Assembly (NCBI RefSeq): GCF_004322855.1
Contig: NZ_CP036402.1
Span: forward strand, 248,001-312,000
Reading direction: 5' to 3'
Origin: Egibacter rhizosphaerae
GTDB taxonomy: Bacteria; Actinomycetota; Nitriliruptoria; Euzebyales; Egibacteraceae
Length of the DNA: 64,000 nucleotides
This document shows positions 25,763 to 35,128 of this stretch, in pieces (position 1 is the stretch's first letter; each line of letters begins with the position of its first letter). The position numbers and the translations under genes are program-made. The notes beneath the pieces are model-generated. The model ran no database searches. It had not been told where the DNA came from and worked only from the letters and a program-made list of their open reading frames with translations.

Positions 25763-27793
25763 ATGGCGCAGCAGACCGAGCGATCGACCGAGGAGGGCAC
25801 CGTCCCCGAGGGCGAGGCGCGCTCGGGGAACCGCCAACCCGCGTGGTTGCGGACGGCCGCCACGATCGCCTTCTACGGGGTCGCGCTCTTCTTCACCGCC
25901 GCCCTGCTCTACTACTACGCGACGGGTGCCGGGGGACCGACGCAGCTGGCCGTGGGGCTCGTACCCGTCGCGTACGTGCTCGCCGCGCTCGATGACCTGC
26001 GCCGCGGCGAGCTCTATCCGCGCCTGCCGCCACTCGTGAGCGCGGCGATCGCGATGGTCTTCATCGCCGTTGCCGCGGCAGCCGGCAGCTATCTCTTCGT
26101 GGAGTTCGACGACATCCGCACCGTCCGCGTCGGCCGGTGGAACGAGACCGACATGCTCGCGGGTGCGGCCCTCATCGTGCTGCTGCTCGAGTACAGCCGG
26201 CGCAAGTACGTCCCCCTCTTCGTCCTGAACCTCCTGCTCATCGCGTACGTGGTCTACGGCGGCTTCATCCCGGGCCTGTTCGGCCACTCCGGGATGTCGT
26301 GGGACCGCGTCGTCACGTCGATGAGCCTCGAGACCAGCACCGGCGTCTTCGAGCAGCTCCCCCAGCTCGGCCTCACGCTGATCGGGTCGTTCATCCTCGT
26401 GCTCGCGATCCTGCGCGGCTTCGGCGCGATCGACTCGATCCTCAAGGGTGCGCAGCGCCTGGCGTCACGTTCGCCGAGCCTGCTGCCGCAGGCCGCGGTG
26501 ATCGGCTCGTTCGGTGTCGCCGCGGTGAGCGGCAGCGGGGCCGCCAACGCGGCGACGACCGGCTCGGTCACGATCCCCGCGCTGATCCGCTCGGGGATTC
26601 CCCGGGTGCGAGCGGCCGCGATCGAGACCGCCACGTCGCTCGGGGGGCAGCTCATGCCGCCCCTGATGGGGATCGCGGCGTTCCTGATGGCCGACTTCAT
26701 GGGGGTCAGCTACTTCGACATCGTGGCACGCGGGTTCGCGCCCGCGATCATCTACTTCCTCGGCGTGAGCCTCGCCGTGTACCTCCTGGCCGCGCGGTTC
26801 AACGCGGCCGGCTACGTCCCCGACGTCGAGCGCCTCGGCCTCACCGACAAGGCGAACCTGCTCGCCTACGCGGCGGCCATCGCGGGCCTGATCTGGTTCA
26901 TGGGGGTGCAGCGGGCACCGGCGATGCAGTCGGCGCAGCGGGTGTTCTTCGCCCTCCTCGTGGTGCTCTCGGTCATGCTCGTCATCCGCCTGTTGCGGTC
27001 ACGGGAGTTGCGACAGCCCCGCCACCTCCTCGCTCCCTACCAGGGCTTCGTCGAGACATTCGCGCGCATGACGTCCGAGCTCACGTTGCTGCTCGCGACG
27101 CTGGGGCTCGTCACCGCCTCGTTCACGATCACGGGTGTGCCGACGGCAGTCGGTCAGGTCCTCGTGGAGGTCGCGAGCATCAACCTCGTGCTCGTCGTCC
27201 TCGTCGCCTTCGTGTTCGGCTACGTCGTCGGAATGGGGCTGCCCCCCGCGCCCACCTACATCATCGTCGCGGTCGTCATCGCGCCGTTCATGATCTCCGC
27301 CGGCCTCGACCCGTGGCAGGTGCACTTCTACGCGTTCCTGATCGCGGCGTTCGGCGAGCTGTCCCCGCCCACCTCGGTGACGGCGGCGGTCACCTCGAAA
27401 ATCGCCGACGCGTCGTTCACGAGGACGATGATCCGCGCGATCGAGATGTGCCTGCCGCTGCTGATCCTCATGGTCGCGCTGTTCACCTGGCCGGAGGTCG
27501 TCCAGGAGCCCGGCGTGCCGCAGCTGCTGCCCGGGGCGATGGTCCTCGTCGCGACGCTCGGGATCATCACGAGCCTGCACGCGGTCTTCAGCGGCTCGAC
27601 GACGCGCAACCGCACGATCCGCCTGGTGCTCGGGATCCTGTCCGTCAGCCTGCTCGCGCACCCGATCCTGCCGATCGCCCTGCCGCTCGCGCTCCTGGTG
27701 GCGGCCGCCATCTTCCTGGCCTTGCGGACCACGCGTGCGCGCGCGGCGGCCGAGCTGGCCCAGGCACGAGAGCAAGCCGCCAGCGGGACCTGA
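25763..27793 (+). CDS. TRAP transporter, fused small and large permease
   Basis: A 676-residue polytopic protein with about 16 hydrophobic helices: a DctQ-like part fused to a DctM-like part, the standard partner of TAXI binding proteins. Recognisable DctM segments are GSFGVAAVSGSGAANAATTGSVTIPAL, GGQLMPPLMGIAAFLMADF and GMGLPPAPTYIIVAVV with FGELSPPTSVTAA (each a family hallmark). The N-terminal ~30 residues are polar and probably cytosolic. It uses an ion gradient, usually sodium, to import its acid substrate. The gene ends the long plus-strand block that starts with hutU. Confidence 0.92.
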   Translation: MAQQTERSTEEGTVPEGEARSGNRQPAWLRTAATIAFYGVALFFTAALLYYYATGAGGPTQLAVGLVPVAYVLAALDDLRRGELYPRLPPLVSAAIAMVFIAVAAAAGSYLFVEFDDIRTVRVGRWNETDMLAGAALIVLLLEYSRRKYVPLFVLNLLLIAYVVYGGFIPGLFGHSGMSWDRVVTSMSLETSTGVFEQLPQLGLTLIGSFILVLAILRGFGAIDSILKGAQRLASRSPSLLPQAAVIGSFGVAAVSGSGAANAATTGSVTIPALIRSGIPRVRAAAIETATSLGGQLMPPLMGIAAFLMADFMGVSYFDIVARGFAPAIIYFLGVSLAVYLLAARFNAAGYVPDVERLGLTDKANLLAYAAAIAGLIWFMGVQRAPAMQSAQRVFFALLVVLSVMLVIRLLRSRELRQPRHLLAPYQGFVETFARMTSELTLLLATLGLVTASFTITGVPTAVGQVLVEVASINLVLVVLVAFVFGYVVGMGLPPAPTYIIVAVVIAPFMISAGLDPWQVHFYAFLIAAFGELSPPTSVTAAVTSKIADASFTRTMIRAIEMCLPLLILMVALFTWPEVVQEPGVPQLLPGAMVLVATLGIITSLHAVFSGSTTRNRTIRLVLGILSVSLLAHPILPIALPLALLVAAAIFLALRTTRARAAAELAQAREQAASGT

Positions 27794-27842
27794 CGCCCCT
27801 CACCCACGAGCACCGCCGGGCACGCGTTCCGACCGCTGCCTG

Positions 27843-27866
27843 ACGACCAGGGGTCGGCCCCGTCGT
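27843..27866. terminator. Hairpin between convergent TRAP permease and SWIM genes
   Basis: ACGAC (27843-27847) pairs with GTCGT (27862-27866), and GGGG with CCCC inside, with a CA bulge and a TCGG loop. It lies between two converging stops, where a bidirectional terminator is expected. Confidence 0.5.
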
Positions 27867-27877
27867 GACGTGGGGTG

Positions 27878-28849
27878 TCAGACCCAGTAGCGCGTCCCGC
27901 GCGCGTGGCCGGAGCGCCGCACCGCTCCTGCCTCGAGGAGCGGGCGGACACGCTCACGCACGTCCGCGACGGTCGCTCCGAGTGCCTCGGCGAGCTCCGC
28001 GCTCGTCGCGGGCGCGAGGTCCCGGACCGCGTCGACCAGCTCCGGGTCGAGGTCCTCGCCGACCTCCCCCTCCCCGGTCGCAAGTCCCCACGCCTGCTCG
28101 GCGGCGCCCTCGACCAGCGCCTCGAGCACCTCGGCGTCCGCACCCGGGGGCGCCCCGAGGCGACGGACCGCCGCGCCGGGATCCTCCGGCGGACGTGGCT
28201 GCACCGTGATCGCGGCGAGGTCGCCGCGCGCGTCGAACAGCGAACCCGCCGACAACGCCTCAAGCGCCACGATGGGCTCGTCGGGCTCGGTCTCAGCACT
28301 CGCCACCGCGCCACCCGCGCGAGCCGCGCGCAGCTCGGCGAGCAGGGTGTCTCGATCCCGCCCACGCAGCTCGGGCAGCAGGAAGGGGTCGGCGTCGAAG
28401 GTCTGGGCCAGCGTGTAGTGCACCGCGGCAACGTGCTTGCACGGGTTCACCGCGTCGGGGCAGGAACAACGCGTGTCCAGTTCGCGCGGACCAGGGAAGA
28501 GCGACACGCCGCACGCGGCGAGCACCTCATCGACGTCGGAGGGCATCTGCCCGTCGAGCAACGCGGCGACGTGGCGGATCTCACCGGCGAGCGCTGCCAC
28601 CACCTCCGCCCACTGCGCGTCGGTGAACACCGGCAGGCGCAGCCGTACCCGGTAGGGCGTGGCTCGAGAACCAACGACGCGCGCGGTCACCTCGCCCACG
28701 TCCACGGTGAGGCCCTCGACGGTGCCCTTGCGGGCATAGGTGCGCCCCCGCGGGAGCCGATTGGCGTAGGCCGCGCCCAGAGCCTCGAGGGCCCCGATCC
28801 AGCGCTGCCCCCACCAGGTGAGGCCGAACGTGGCACGCGGCGGGCTCAT
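27878..28849 (-). CDS. SWIM zinc-finger protein
   Basis: A 323-residue protein with a SWIM finger, CSCPDAVNPCKHVAAVHY (CxC...CxH), near residue 140, which binds zinc and probably nucleic acid. The N-terminus TFGLTWWGQRWIGALEALG and GRTYARKGTV are typical of the actinobacterial SWIM partner of the SNF2 helicase (compare mycobacterial Rv2102 beside HelZ). The C-terminal 60 residues look like a winged-helix (ATSAELAEALGATVADVRERV). The ATG at 28849 has GGAAGG eight nucleotides upstream; an in-frame ATG at 28855 is possible. It lies 34 nt downstream of the SNF2 gene. Confidence 0.87.
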   Translation of the reverse strand: MSPPRATFGLTWWGQRWIGALEALGAAYANRLPRGRTYARKGTVEGLTVDVGEVTARVVGSRATPYRVRLRLPVFTDAQWAEVVAALAGEIRHVAALLDGQMPSDVDEVLAACGVSLFPGPRELDTRCSCPDAVNPCKHVAAVHYTLAQTFDADPFLLPELRGRDRDTLLAELRAARAGGAVASAETEPDEPIVALEALSAGSLFDARGDLAAITVQPRPPEDPGAAVRRLGAPPGADAEVLEALVEGAAEQAWGLATGEGEVGEDLDPELVDAVRDLAPATSAELAEALGATVADVRERVRPLLEAGAVRRSGHARGTRYWV

Positions 28850-28883
28850 CGCCATGGCCTTCCGACATCGCCTGCGCCGGCCC

Positions 28884-31800
28884 TCACGCGGCGGGCTCCC
28901 GCTCACGGGGGCCCGACCCCGAGCCGACATCGGACAGCTCGACGAGCTCGCGCAGTTCGGCGTCGGACAACTCGGTGAGCCAGGCCTCCCCCTCGCCGAC
29001 GACGGCATCGGCGAGGGCCCGCTTGTCCTCCAGCAGGGCGGCGATGCGCTCCTCCAGCGTGCCGGCGGTGACGAGCTTGTGCGCGGTCACCTCGCGACTC
29101 TGACCGATGCGGTAGGCACGATCGGTGGCCTGGTCCTCGACCGCGGGGTTCCACCAGCGGTCGTAGTGCACGACGTGGGTCGCGGCGGTGAGGTTGAGCC
29201 CGGTGCCGCCGGCCTTCAGGCTCACGAGCAGCACAGGGGGGCACGACGGGTCGGTCTGGAAGCGCTCGACCATTCGATCTCGGGCCGGCTGCGCGACACC
29301 GCCGTGGAGGAACGGCACGTCGGCAAGCCCCAGCGCCGCCTGCAGCTGTCGGGCGAGCAGCTCCCCCATCTCGCGGAACTGGGTGAACACCAGCGCACGG
29401 GCGCCGTTGTCGGTGATCTCGGCGAGCATCTCGGCGGTGCGGTCGAGCTTGCCGGACCGCCCGGCCAGCGTGCCGCCGTCCTCCCCCAGGTACTGCGCGG
29501 GGTGGTTGCAGATCTGCTTCAGGGCCATGAGGAGCTTGAGCACCCGCCCGCGACGCTCGATGCCCTCGCCGAGGCCTTCGTCGTCGAGGATCGTGGCGAC
29601 CGCGGCCTGATACAACGTCGCCTGCTCGCGGGTCAGGGTGCAGGAGACGTCGACCTCGTGCTTGGCGGGCAGGTCGGCAGCCACGGACGCGTCAGTCTTC
29701 GCCCGCCGCAGCAGGAAGGGAGCGGTGAGGCGGCGCAGCCGTGCGGTCGCGTCGGGGTCGCGCCAGCGTTCGACGGGGACCGCGTAGCGCTCCTTGAACC
29801 TGGCGAACGGGCCGAGCAAGCCCGGGTTGGCGAAGTCGAGCACCGACCACAGCTCCGAGAGGCGGTTCTCCACCGGGGTACCCGTGAGCGCGACCCGGTG
29901 ACGACTCTCGAGTCGCCGCACCGCCTGCGCGCCCTGCGAGGAGGGGTTCTTCACCTGCTGTGCCTCGTCGAGCACGACACACTCCCAGGCGACGTCGGCC
30001 AGCAGATCGATGTCGCGGCGCACCAGCCCGTAGCTCGTCACCACGACCGCGCCCGCGGGAACCTCCGCCGCGTACCCCGCCCGCTCGCCACCGTGATGGC
30101 GTACGACCTCGAGATGCGGGGCGAAACGGGCGAGCTCGCGCTCCCAGTTGCCGACCACCGAGGTGGGGCAGACCACGAGGCTGGGGCGCTCACCCGCGCG
30201 ATCGGCGAGCAGGGCGATCGTCTGCAGCGTCTTGCCGAGGCCCATGTCGTCGGCGAGCAGCGCGCCGAGGCCCCGGTCGGCGAGAGCCTGCAGCCACGCG
30301 ACCCCGCGGCGCTGGTAGGGCCGCAGCTCGGCGGTGATGCCGTCGAGGCGTGGCTCGCCGGGCCCGGACTCGCCCGCGCGCAGATCGGCGACGAGATCGG
30401 CCAGCGCACCGTCAGCGATGACCTCGACCTCCCCGAGCTCGTCGACCTCGCGCTCGCCCGACAGCGCGATCGCGATGGCCTCGACCCCGGACAACTCGCC
30501 CTGCTGACCCGCGATGTCCGCCAGTCGCGGCGCCTCGTCGGGGTCGACGCGCACCCATTGGCCACGCCAGCGCACGAGCGAGGACTTCATGGCGGCGATC
30601 TCGGCGAGCTCCCGGGCCGAGATCGTGTCGTCGCCGAGCGCCACCTCCCACTCGAAGGAGGCGATGGTCTCCTCGTCGAGGCCCGCGTCGGTGATGCCCT
30701 TGCCAGGGTCGGGCGGCGAGTCGTACACGCGCATACGAGCCCGCAGGCGTCGCGCACCGCTGGCGGTCAGCTCGGCGGGCAGTAACACCCCCACGTCCGC
30801 TGCGGCAAGCTCGCCAGCACGGTCCGTGAGGAGCTGCGCGGCCTCCTCTGTGTCGAGCTCGAGGCCGGCGGGCCGCGGCTCGGCGAGACTGCGCTCGACC
30901 GGTGGGAACAGCCGCGCAGCCTCGGCGAGGCCGCGCACCAGCGACTCCTGGGGGTCGCCGACGTGGCGCCCGAGCGCCTCGAGCGTGGTCGCGTGAGCGT
31001 CCCATACCTGGTCGGCCGGCACGAGCAGGCTCGGGTCGTCCGCCGCCTGCAGCAGGTAGTCGACGCGCCACGGGGCGTCGGGCTCGTCGGTCACCGGCGT
31101 ATCGAGGCGCAGACAGAGCCGGGCCGCGGTCGGCGCGTCGCGATCGATCAGGGGCGCAGCCCACGCGCTTACCTGGGCGGCGAGACCGTCCTCGGCAGGC
31201 CCGTGGTCGACCGCGTCGTCCCAGGAGCCGTGCTGTGCACCGTCGATCGTCACGAGCGGATCGGGCCCGATGAGGCCGGCGACCCAGCTACGGCTCGCGG
31301 ACGCCCCGGCCGCGACCGGACCGTCGAGCGCCCGGCCACACGCGTCCGCGACGGCGTCGCCGAATGCGCCGAACAGTGCGACGGGCGACCACACGGCTGC
31401 CTCGTCGGCGTCGTCGGGCAATGCGTGAGCGGCCGGAGGCAGTGCCTGGCCGAGGGCTTCCCACCGACCGTCGCGGGGGGGCACCAGCCGCCAGGAAGCG
31501 ACCGCGCCGTCGGGGCCCGCCGGCCGCAGCGTCGGGACGAGGCCCCCGGCCGCCACCACCTCGAGCGCGATCTTCGCCGCGACGCTCCATGCGAGCAGCG
31601 AATCCGCCGGCCGCTGCCAAGGGGGCCAGTCGGCGGGTGCGGACCAGGCCGCCAACGCCCGAGCCGCAGGGAGTACCGGGATCAGGAGTGCGGGAACCTC
31701 AGCCGTGACGACGCGGGTGCGCGCCCGAGGCGTTCGGGGGAGCACCGTCGGCAACGTGACGGTTGCGCCCCCGGGCAACGCATGCGCCGTCGCCGCGGCC

Positions 31801-31904
31801 TCGAGGTCGTCGACGCCCCACAGGGCGAGATGACCGTCGGACGGCACACGGCCGCCGGGCCAGAAGGTCGCCTGCAGCCGTCCCGGCAGCGCCAGTTGGG
31901 ACAC
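28884..31904 (-). CDS. SNF2-family helicase (HelZ-like)
   Basis: A 1,006-residue Swi2/Snf2-type ATPase. The first ~450 residues are the bacterial SNF2-associated region; Walker A is DDMGLGKTLQ near residue 551, the Walker B box is DEAQ near 645 (CVVLDEAQQVKNP), then LTGTPVENRL, and the C-terminal helicase lobe with LVFTQFREMGELLARQL and the arginine-finger region ATDRAYRIGQSREV. It translocates on double-stranded DNA; the role is unknown. The GTG at 31904 has GGGAGG five nucleotides upstream. It is paired with a SWIM gene, as in mycobacteria, and a 19-bp palindrome lies 55 nt upstream. Confidence 0.92.
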   Translation of the reverse strand: MSQLALPGRLQATFWPGGRVPSDGHLALWGVDDLEAAATAHALPGGATVTLPTVLPRTPRARTRVVTAEVPALLIPVLPAARALAAWSAPADWPPWQRPADSLLAWSVAAKIALEVVAAGGLVPTLRPAGPDGAVASWRLVPPRDGRWEALGQALPPAAHALPDDADEAAVWSPVALFGAFGDAVADACGRALDGPVAAGASASRSWVAGLIGPDPLVTIDGAQHGSWDDAVDHGPAEDGLAAQVSAWAAPLIDRDAPTAARLCLRLDTPVTDEPDAPWRVDYLLQAADDPSLLVPADQVWDAHATTLEALGRHVGDPQESLVRGLAEAARLFPPVERSLAEPRPAGLELDTEEAAQLLTDRAGELAAADVGVLLPAELTASGARRLRARMRVYDSPPDPGKGITDAGLDEETIASFEWEVALGDDTISARELAEIAAMKSSLVRWRGQWVRVDPDEAPRLADIAGQQGELSGVEAIAIALSGEREVDELGEVEVIADGALADLVADLRAGESGPGEPRLDGITAELRPYQRRGVAWLQALADRGLGALLADDMGLGKTLQTIALLADRAGERPSLVVCPTSVVGNWERELARFAPHLEVVRHHGGERAGYAAEVPAGAVVVTSYGLVRRDIDLLADVAWECVVLDEAQQVKNPSSQGAQAVRRLESRHRVALTGTPVENRLSELWSVLDFANPGLLGPFARFKERYAVPVERWRDPDATARLRRLTAPFLLRRAKTDASVAADLPAKHEVDVSCTLTREQATLYQAAVATILDDEGLGEGIERRGRVLKLLMALKQICNHPAQYLGEDGGTLAGRSGKLDRTAEMLAEITDNGARALVFTQFREMGELLARQLQAALGLADVPFLHGGVAQPARDRMVERFQTDPSCPPVLLVSLKAGGTGLNLTAATHVVHYDRWWNPAVEDQATDRAYRIGQSREVTAHKLVTAGTLEERIAALLEDKRALADAVVGEGEAWLTELSDAELRELVELSDVGSGSGPREREPAA

Positions 31905-31958
31905 TGAGCCCTCCCACTCGTGGCGAACCACTCGTCGCGAACCGTCAAGGGGAAGGTA

Positions 31959-31977
31959 CGGGGATATCATATCCCCG
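31959..31977. promoter_or_regulatory. 19-bp perfect palindrome upstream of SNF2-SWIM operon
   Basis: CGGGGATATCATATCCCCG, a perfect inverted repeat around a central C, 55 nt upstream of the SNF2 start. AT-rich half-site cores inside an otherwise GC-rich region make it look like a dimeric repressor operator. No matching second copy was recognised in the window. Confidence 0.55.
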
Positions 31978-32165
31978 TCGGGATAGGGGTCCCCGCTCGA
32001 GGCTCAGTTCGGCGCTGTGCGTTCCACGACCTGGAGCTCAAGGCCGGTCTCGGCGAGGTGCCTCGCACCCGCGACCGGGCCAGGTTGCACACCAGTCTCG
32101 CCGCGATCTCGGACATCGGGGCGCTCGGTCCGTGACGCCGGGGCGAGATGCGGCACGGACGGCAG

Positions 32166-32199
32166 CCGCGCCGCCGCCCGAAGGTGGGCGGCGGCGCGG
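32166..32199 (-). terminator. Strong hairpin after HepT-like gene
   Basis: A perfect 14-bp stem CCGCGCCGCCGCCC/GGGCGGCGGCGCGG with a 6-nt loop, immediately downstream of the HepT-like stop at 32202. No T-run follows, as is usual for GC-rich actinobacteria. Confidence 0.75.
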
Positions 32200-32201
32200 G
32201 A

Positions 32202-32538
32202 TTAGGGATGTTGCCGGTGGGCGCGCATGTCGGTGCGGAGTCTGTCGAGATCACGAATGGTCTCGGTCCACACGCGCCCTGGGTCCCGCTCGGCGGGCTC
32301 TTGGTGGGCGAGCAGGTTGCGGTAGCGGCGCAGTTCGCGCCACGGCTCGACGCCGCGCGGGATGCCCGCGTCTCGTCGGTAGCGTTCGCTGGTTTCTCCG
32401 GCGAGGATCCACAGCCGCTCGACGGCGAGCTGGCAGGCGGGGTCGCGTTTGCCAGGCCTCGTAGTCGTCGGGCAGCAGCTCGCTGATGTGGGCGAGCGCG
32501 GCGTCGACATCGTCGAGCCGCTGGTCGACGCGGCTCAC
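32202..32538 (-). pseudogene. HepT-like ribonuclease toxin, frameshifted
   Basis: A HEPN/HepT-like (DUF86-type) toxin split by a frameshift. From the GTG at 32538 the first frame reads SRVDQRLDDVDAALAHISEL and DDYEAW; around 32457 the family sequence continues in another frame as KRDPACQLAVERLWILAGE and ends with the RNase motif RYRNLLAH (RxxxxH-like). The total of 337 nt is not divisible by three. The GTG overlaps the stop of the upstream small gene (GTGA), as in two-gene toxin systems. It is probably inactive unless a rare frameshift or sequencing error is involved. Confidence 0.7.
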
Positions 32539-32801
32539 AGGGGGCGAGCGCCCTCAGCGGCCGGCACGTTGTCACCGATCACGTGGACGTAGCAGCCAAC
32601 GATGTCCTCGGCGCGGTCAGCCAGGTCGAAGATCTGGCGGTAGCCGGGGTCGGGTGAGTGCACTACCAGGGTGCCGTCGTCGCGTATGCGCACGTTGGAC
32701 AGGCCGGCGGCCTGTGCGGCAGCACGAAGCTGGTCGGCGTGGGCCCGCACCTGCTCGGCGGTGGCGCGTTCGTAGCTGGTGACGTCGGTCATGCAAATCA
32801 T
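32535..32801 (-). CDS. Small partner of HepT-like gene (putative antitoxin)
   Basis: An 88-residue protein (MICMTDVTSYERATAEQVRA) of unrecognised family. It shows an N-terminal helix with TAEQVRAHADQLRAAAQAAG and a small beta region (VRIRDDGTLVVHSP). It does not contain the GSxARG signature of MntA-type nucleotidyltransferase antitoxins, so it is not a standard MntA. It precedes and overlaps the HepT-like gene by 4 nt. The ATG at 32801 follows AGGAGGT at 12 nt; a second ATG at 32792 is possible. Antitoxin function is inferred from position only. Confidence 0.55.
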   Translation of the reverse strand: MICMTDVTSYERATAEQVRAHADQLRAAAQAAGLSNVRIRDDGTLVVHSPDPGYRQIFDLADRAEDIVGCYVHVIGDNVPAAEGARPL

Positions 32802-33041
32802 GCTACCCGTTCCACCTCCTTTCGATGGGGACGCTCGTCAGCGCCGGCGCGTGCGGTGGTGTCACTACCGCGGTCGAGGTCAGCGTATCCGGGCGCCAGA
32901 ACGGGCCCGGTACACAGAGGTCGTCAGCGGCTTGCCGCCGCCATCGGCTGGCGCCCGCCTCAACCTAACGAATGAACACCCGGACGCGAATATCCGGGAC
33001 ACTCACCCCGGAATACCCGAAAGACCCGATGGATGGATGGA

Positions 33042-33116
33042 TGGAGGCCGGGACGGGAATCGAACCCGTGAATAGCGGATTTGCAGTCCGCTGCCTTACC
33101 ACTTGGCTACCCGGCC
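33042..33116 (-). tRNA. tRNA-Cys (GCA)
   Basis: A complete 75-nt tRNA read on the minus strand: acceptor GGCCGGG pairs with CCCGGCC, D-arm AGCCAAGTGGTAAGGC, anticodon stem GCGGA/TCCGC around CTGCAAA with anticodon GCA (33082-33084), and T-arm ACGGGTTCGATTCCCGT. The discriminator base is T, as expected for tRNA-Cys, and CCA is encoded. A short (ATGG)n run adjoins the 3' end. Confidence 0.96.
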
Positions 33117-33191
33117 GAAGCGTCCTCAAGTCTCGCACGCGGCGCCGGCTCCGGCCACGTGTCGGGCGCGCGAGCCGCGACCGACCGAACG

Positions 33192-33418
33192 TCAACCGTC
33201 GTCGGCTGCCCGCTCGCGCCAGCCCTGCCAGAAGGGGTAGGCCAGCCACGCCACCCACAGGAGTGCCCCGAGCCACTTCCACCGCCCGGGAAGCTTGCGC
33301 CCCTTCGACGGGTCCTTCCTCGCGAAGCGCCCGCGGCGCGTGATGTAGCCCGCGAGGCGTTCGTCGGGCGCGAGGCGGGGCGCGCGGCGAGCCGCGCGCC
33401 CCGTGGCCGGAGCATGGC

Positions 33419-33422
<4 letters not shown>
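33192..33422 (-). CDS. Small single-span membrane protein coupled to icd
   Basis: A 76-residue protein ([19 protein letters not shown]) with a basic N-terminal half and one Trp-rich membrane helix ([16 protein letters not shown]) followed by a short charged tail. The ATG at 33422 overlaps the icd stop as ATGA, so it is translated together with isocitrate dehydrogenase. The family is not recognised. It ends 75 nt before the tRNA-Cys gene, whose 3' side faces away. Confidence 0.55.
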
Positions 33423-34621
<1,199 letters not shown>

Positions 34622-34940
34622 GGCTCAACTCCTGTCTGTCGCGGTCGGGGTCCCCCACCAGCGCCTCACGCGAGGACGCCCCCGCGAACGATCGGCTGCG
34701 GCGGCAGTGCCTCGGCAGCATAACCGCCGTGCCACAACCCACACGCCGCAGCGGGAGCACGCACCGCGCACACGTCGTCGGCCCGTTTTCACCCCGAGGC
34801 AACGGCAGGGCAACGCTCGGAGGCTACGCTCGGGCAGGTGCGCGACCAGCGTGTCACGCACCCACCACGCGCCGCTCGACTCGGGGACAGGGGAACCCCG
34901 GTGAGGCGATCCGGCGTCTCCGGAAGGCTCTGGGGGACCA
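34622..34940. other. Divergent intergenic spacer, no gene seen
   Basis: The 319-nt region between the icd start and a small plus-strand reading frame. It holds the icd ribosome site at its left end and presumably promoters in both directions. I see no coding sequence, RNA gene or convincing hairpin in it. Confidence 0.6.
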
Positions 34941-35087
34941 ATGACCAGCGAACTGCGCGAGGAGCTCGCGAACCGGGCATGGCTGTACGATGACCCGGAC
35001 GCGTTCCTCGCCGGGGTGGATGCAGCCCTTGCCCGCATCGAGGCCAGGGCGAGTCGGTCATGGGAGGACACCGACCGGGCCGGCTGA
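34941..35087 (+). CDS. Small hypothetical protein
   Basis: A 48-residue reading frame starting MTSELREELANRAWLYDDPD and ending SWEDTDRAG. It is amphipathic and mostly helical, with no cysteine pairs or membrane segment. The ATG at 34941 is preceded by a weak GGGGGA. It lies 41 nt upstream of the HAD phosphatase on the same strand, and its codon usage is like its neighbours. It may be a leader or a small operon partner; no family is recognised. Confidence 0.4.
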   Translation: MTSELREELANRAWLYDDPDAFLAGVDAALARIEARASRSWEDTDRAG

Positions 35088-35128
35088 CCAGGCCCAGCAC
35101 CCCGGCCCGTCTTTTCCGGAGGACACCC

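Noticed and set aside
31920-32135. A 71-codon plus-strand frame over the SNF2 promoter region
   Set aside because: No ribosome site, no similarity, and it spans the palindrome expected to be regulatory.
32202-32538. Programmed -1 frameshift in the HepT-like gene
   Set aside because: The local GCAAACG sequence is not a recognised slippery heptamer and no downstream pseudoknot was evident; kept only as a possibility.
33029-33045. (ATGG)n run beside tRNA-Cys as an attachment site
   Set aside because: It is a simple short repeat; no integrase gene or second copy of the tRNA end was seen nearby.
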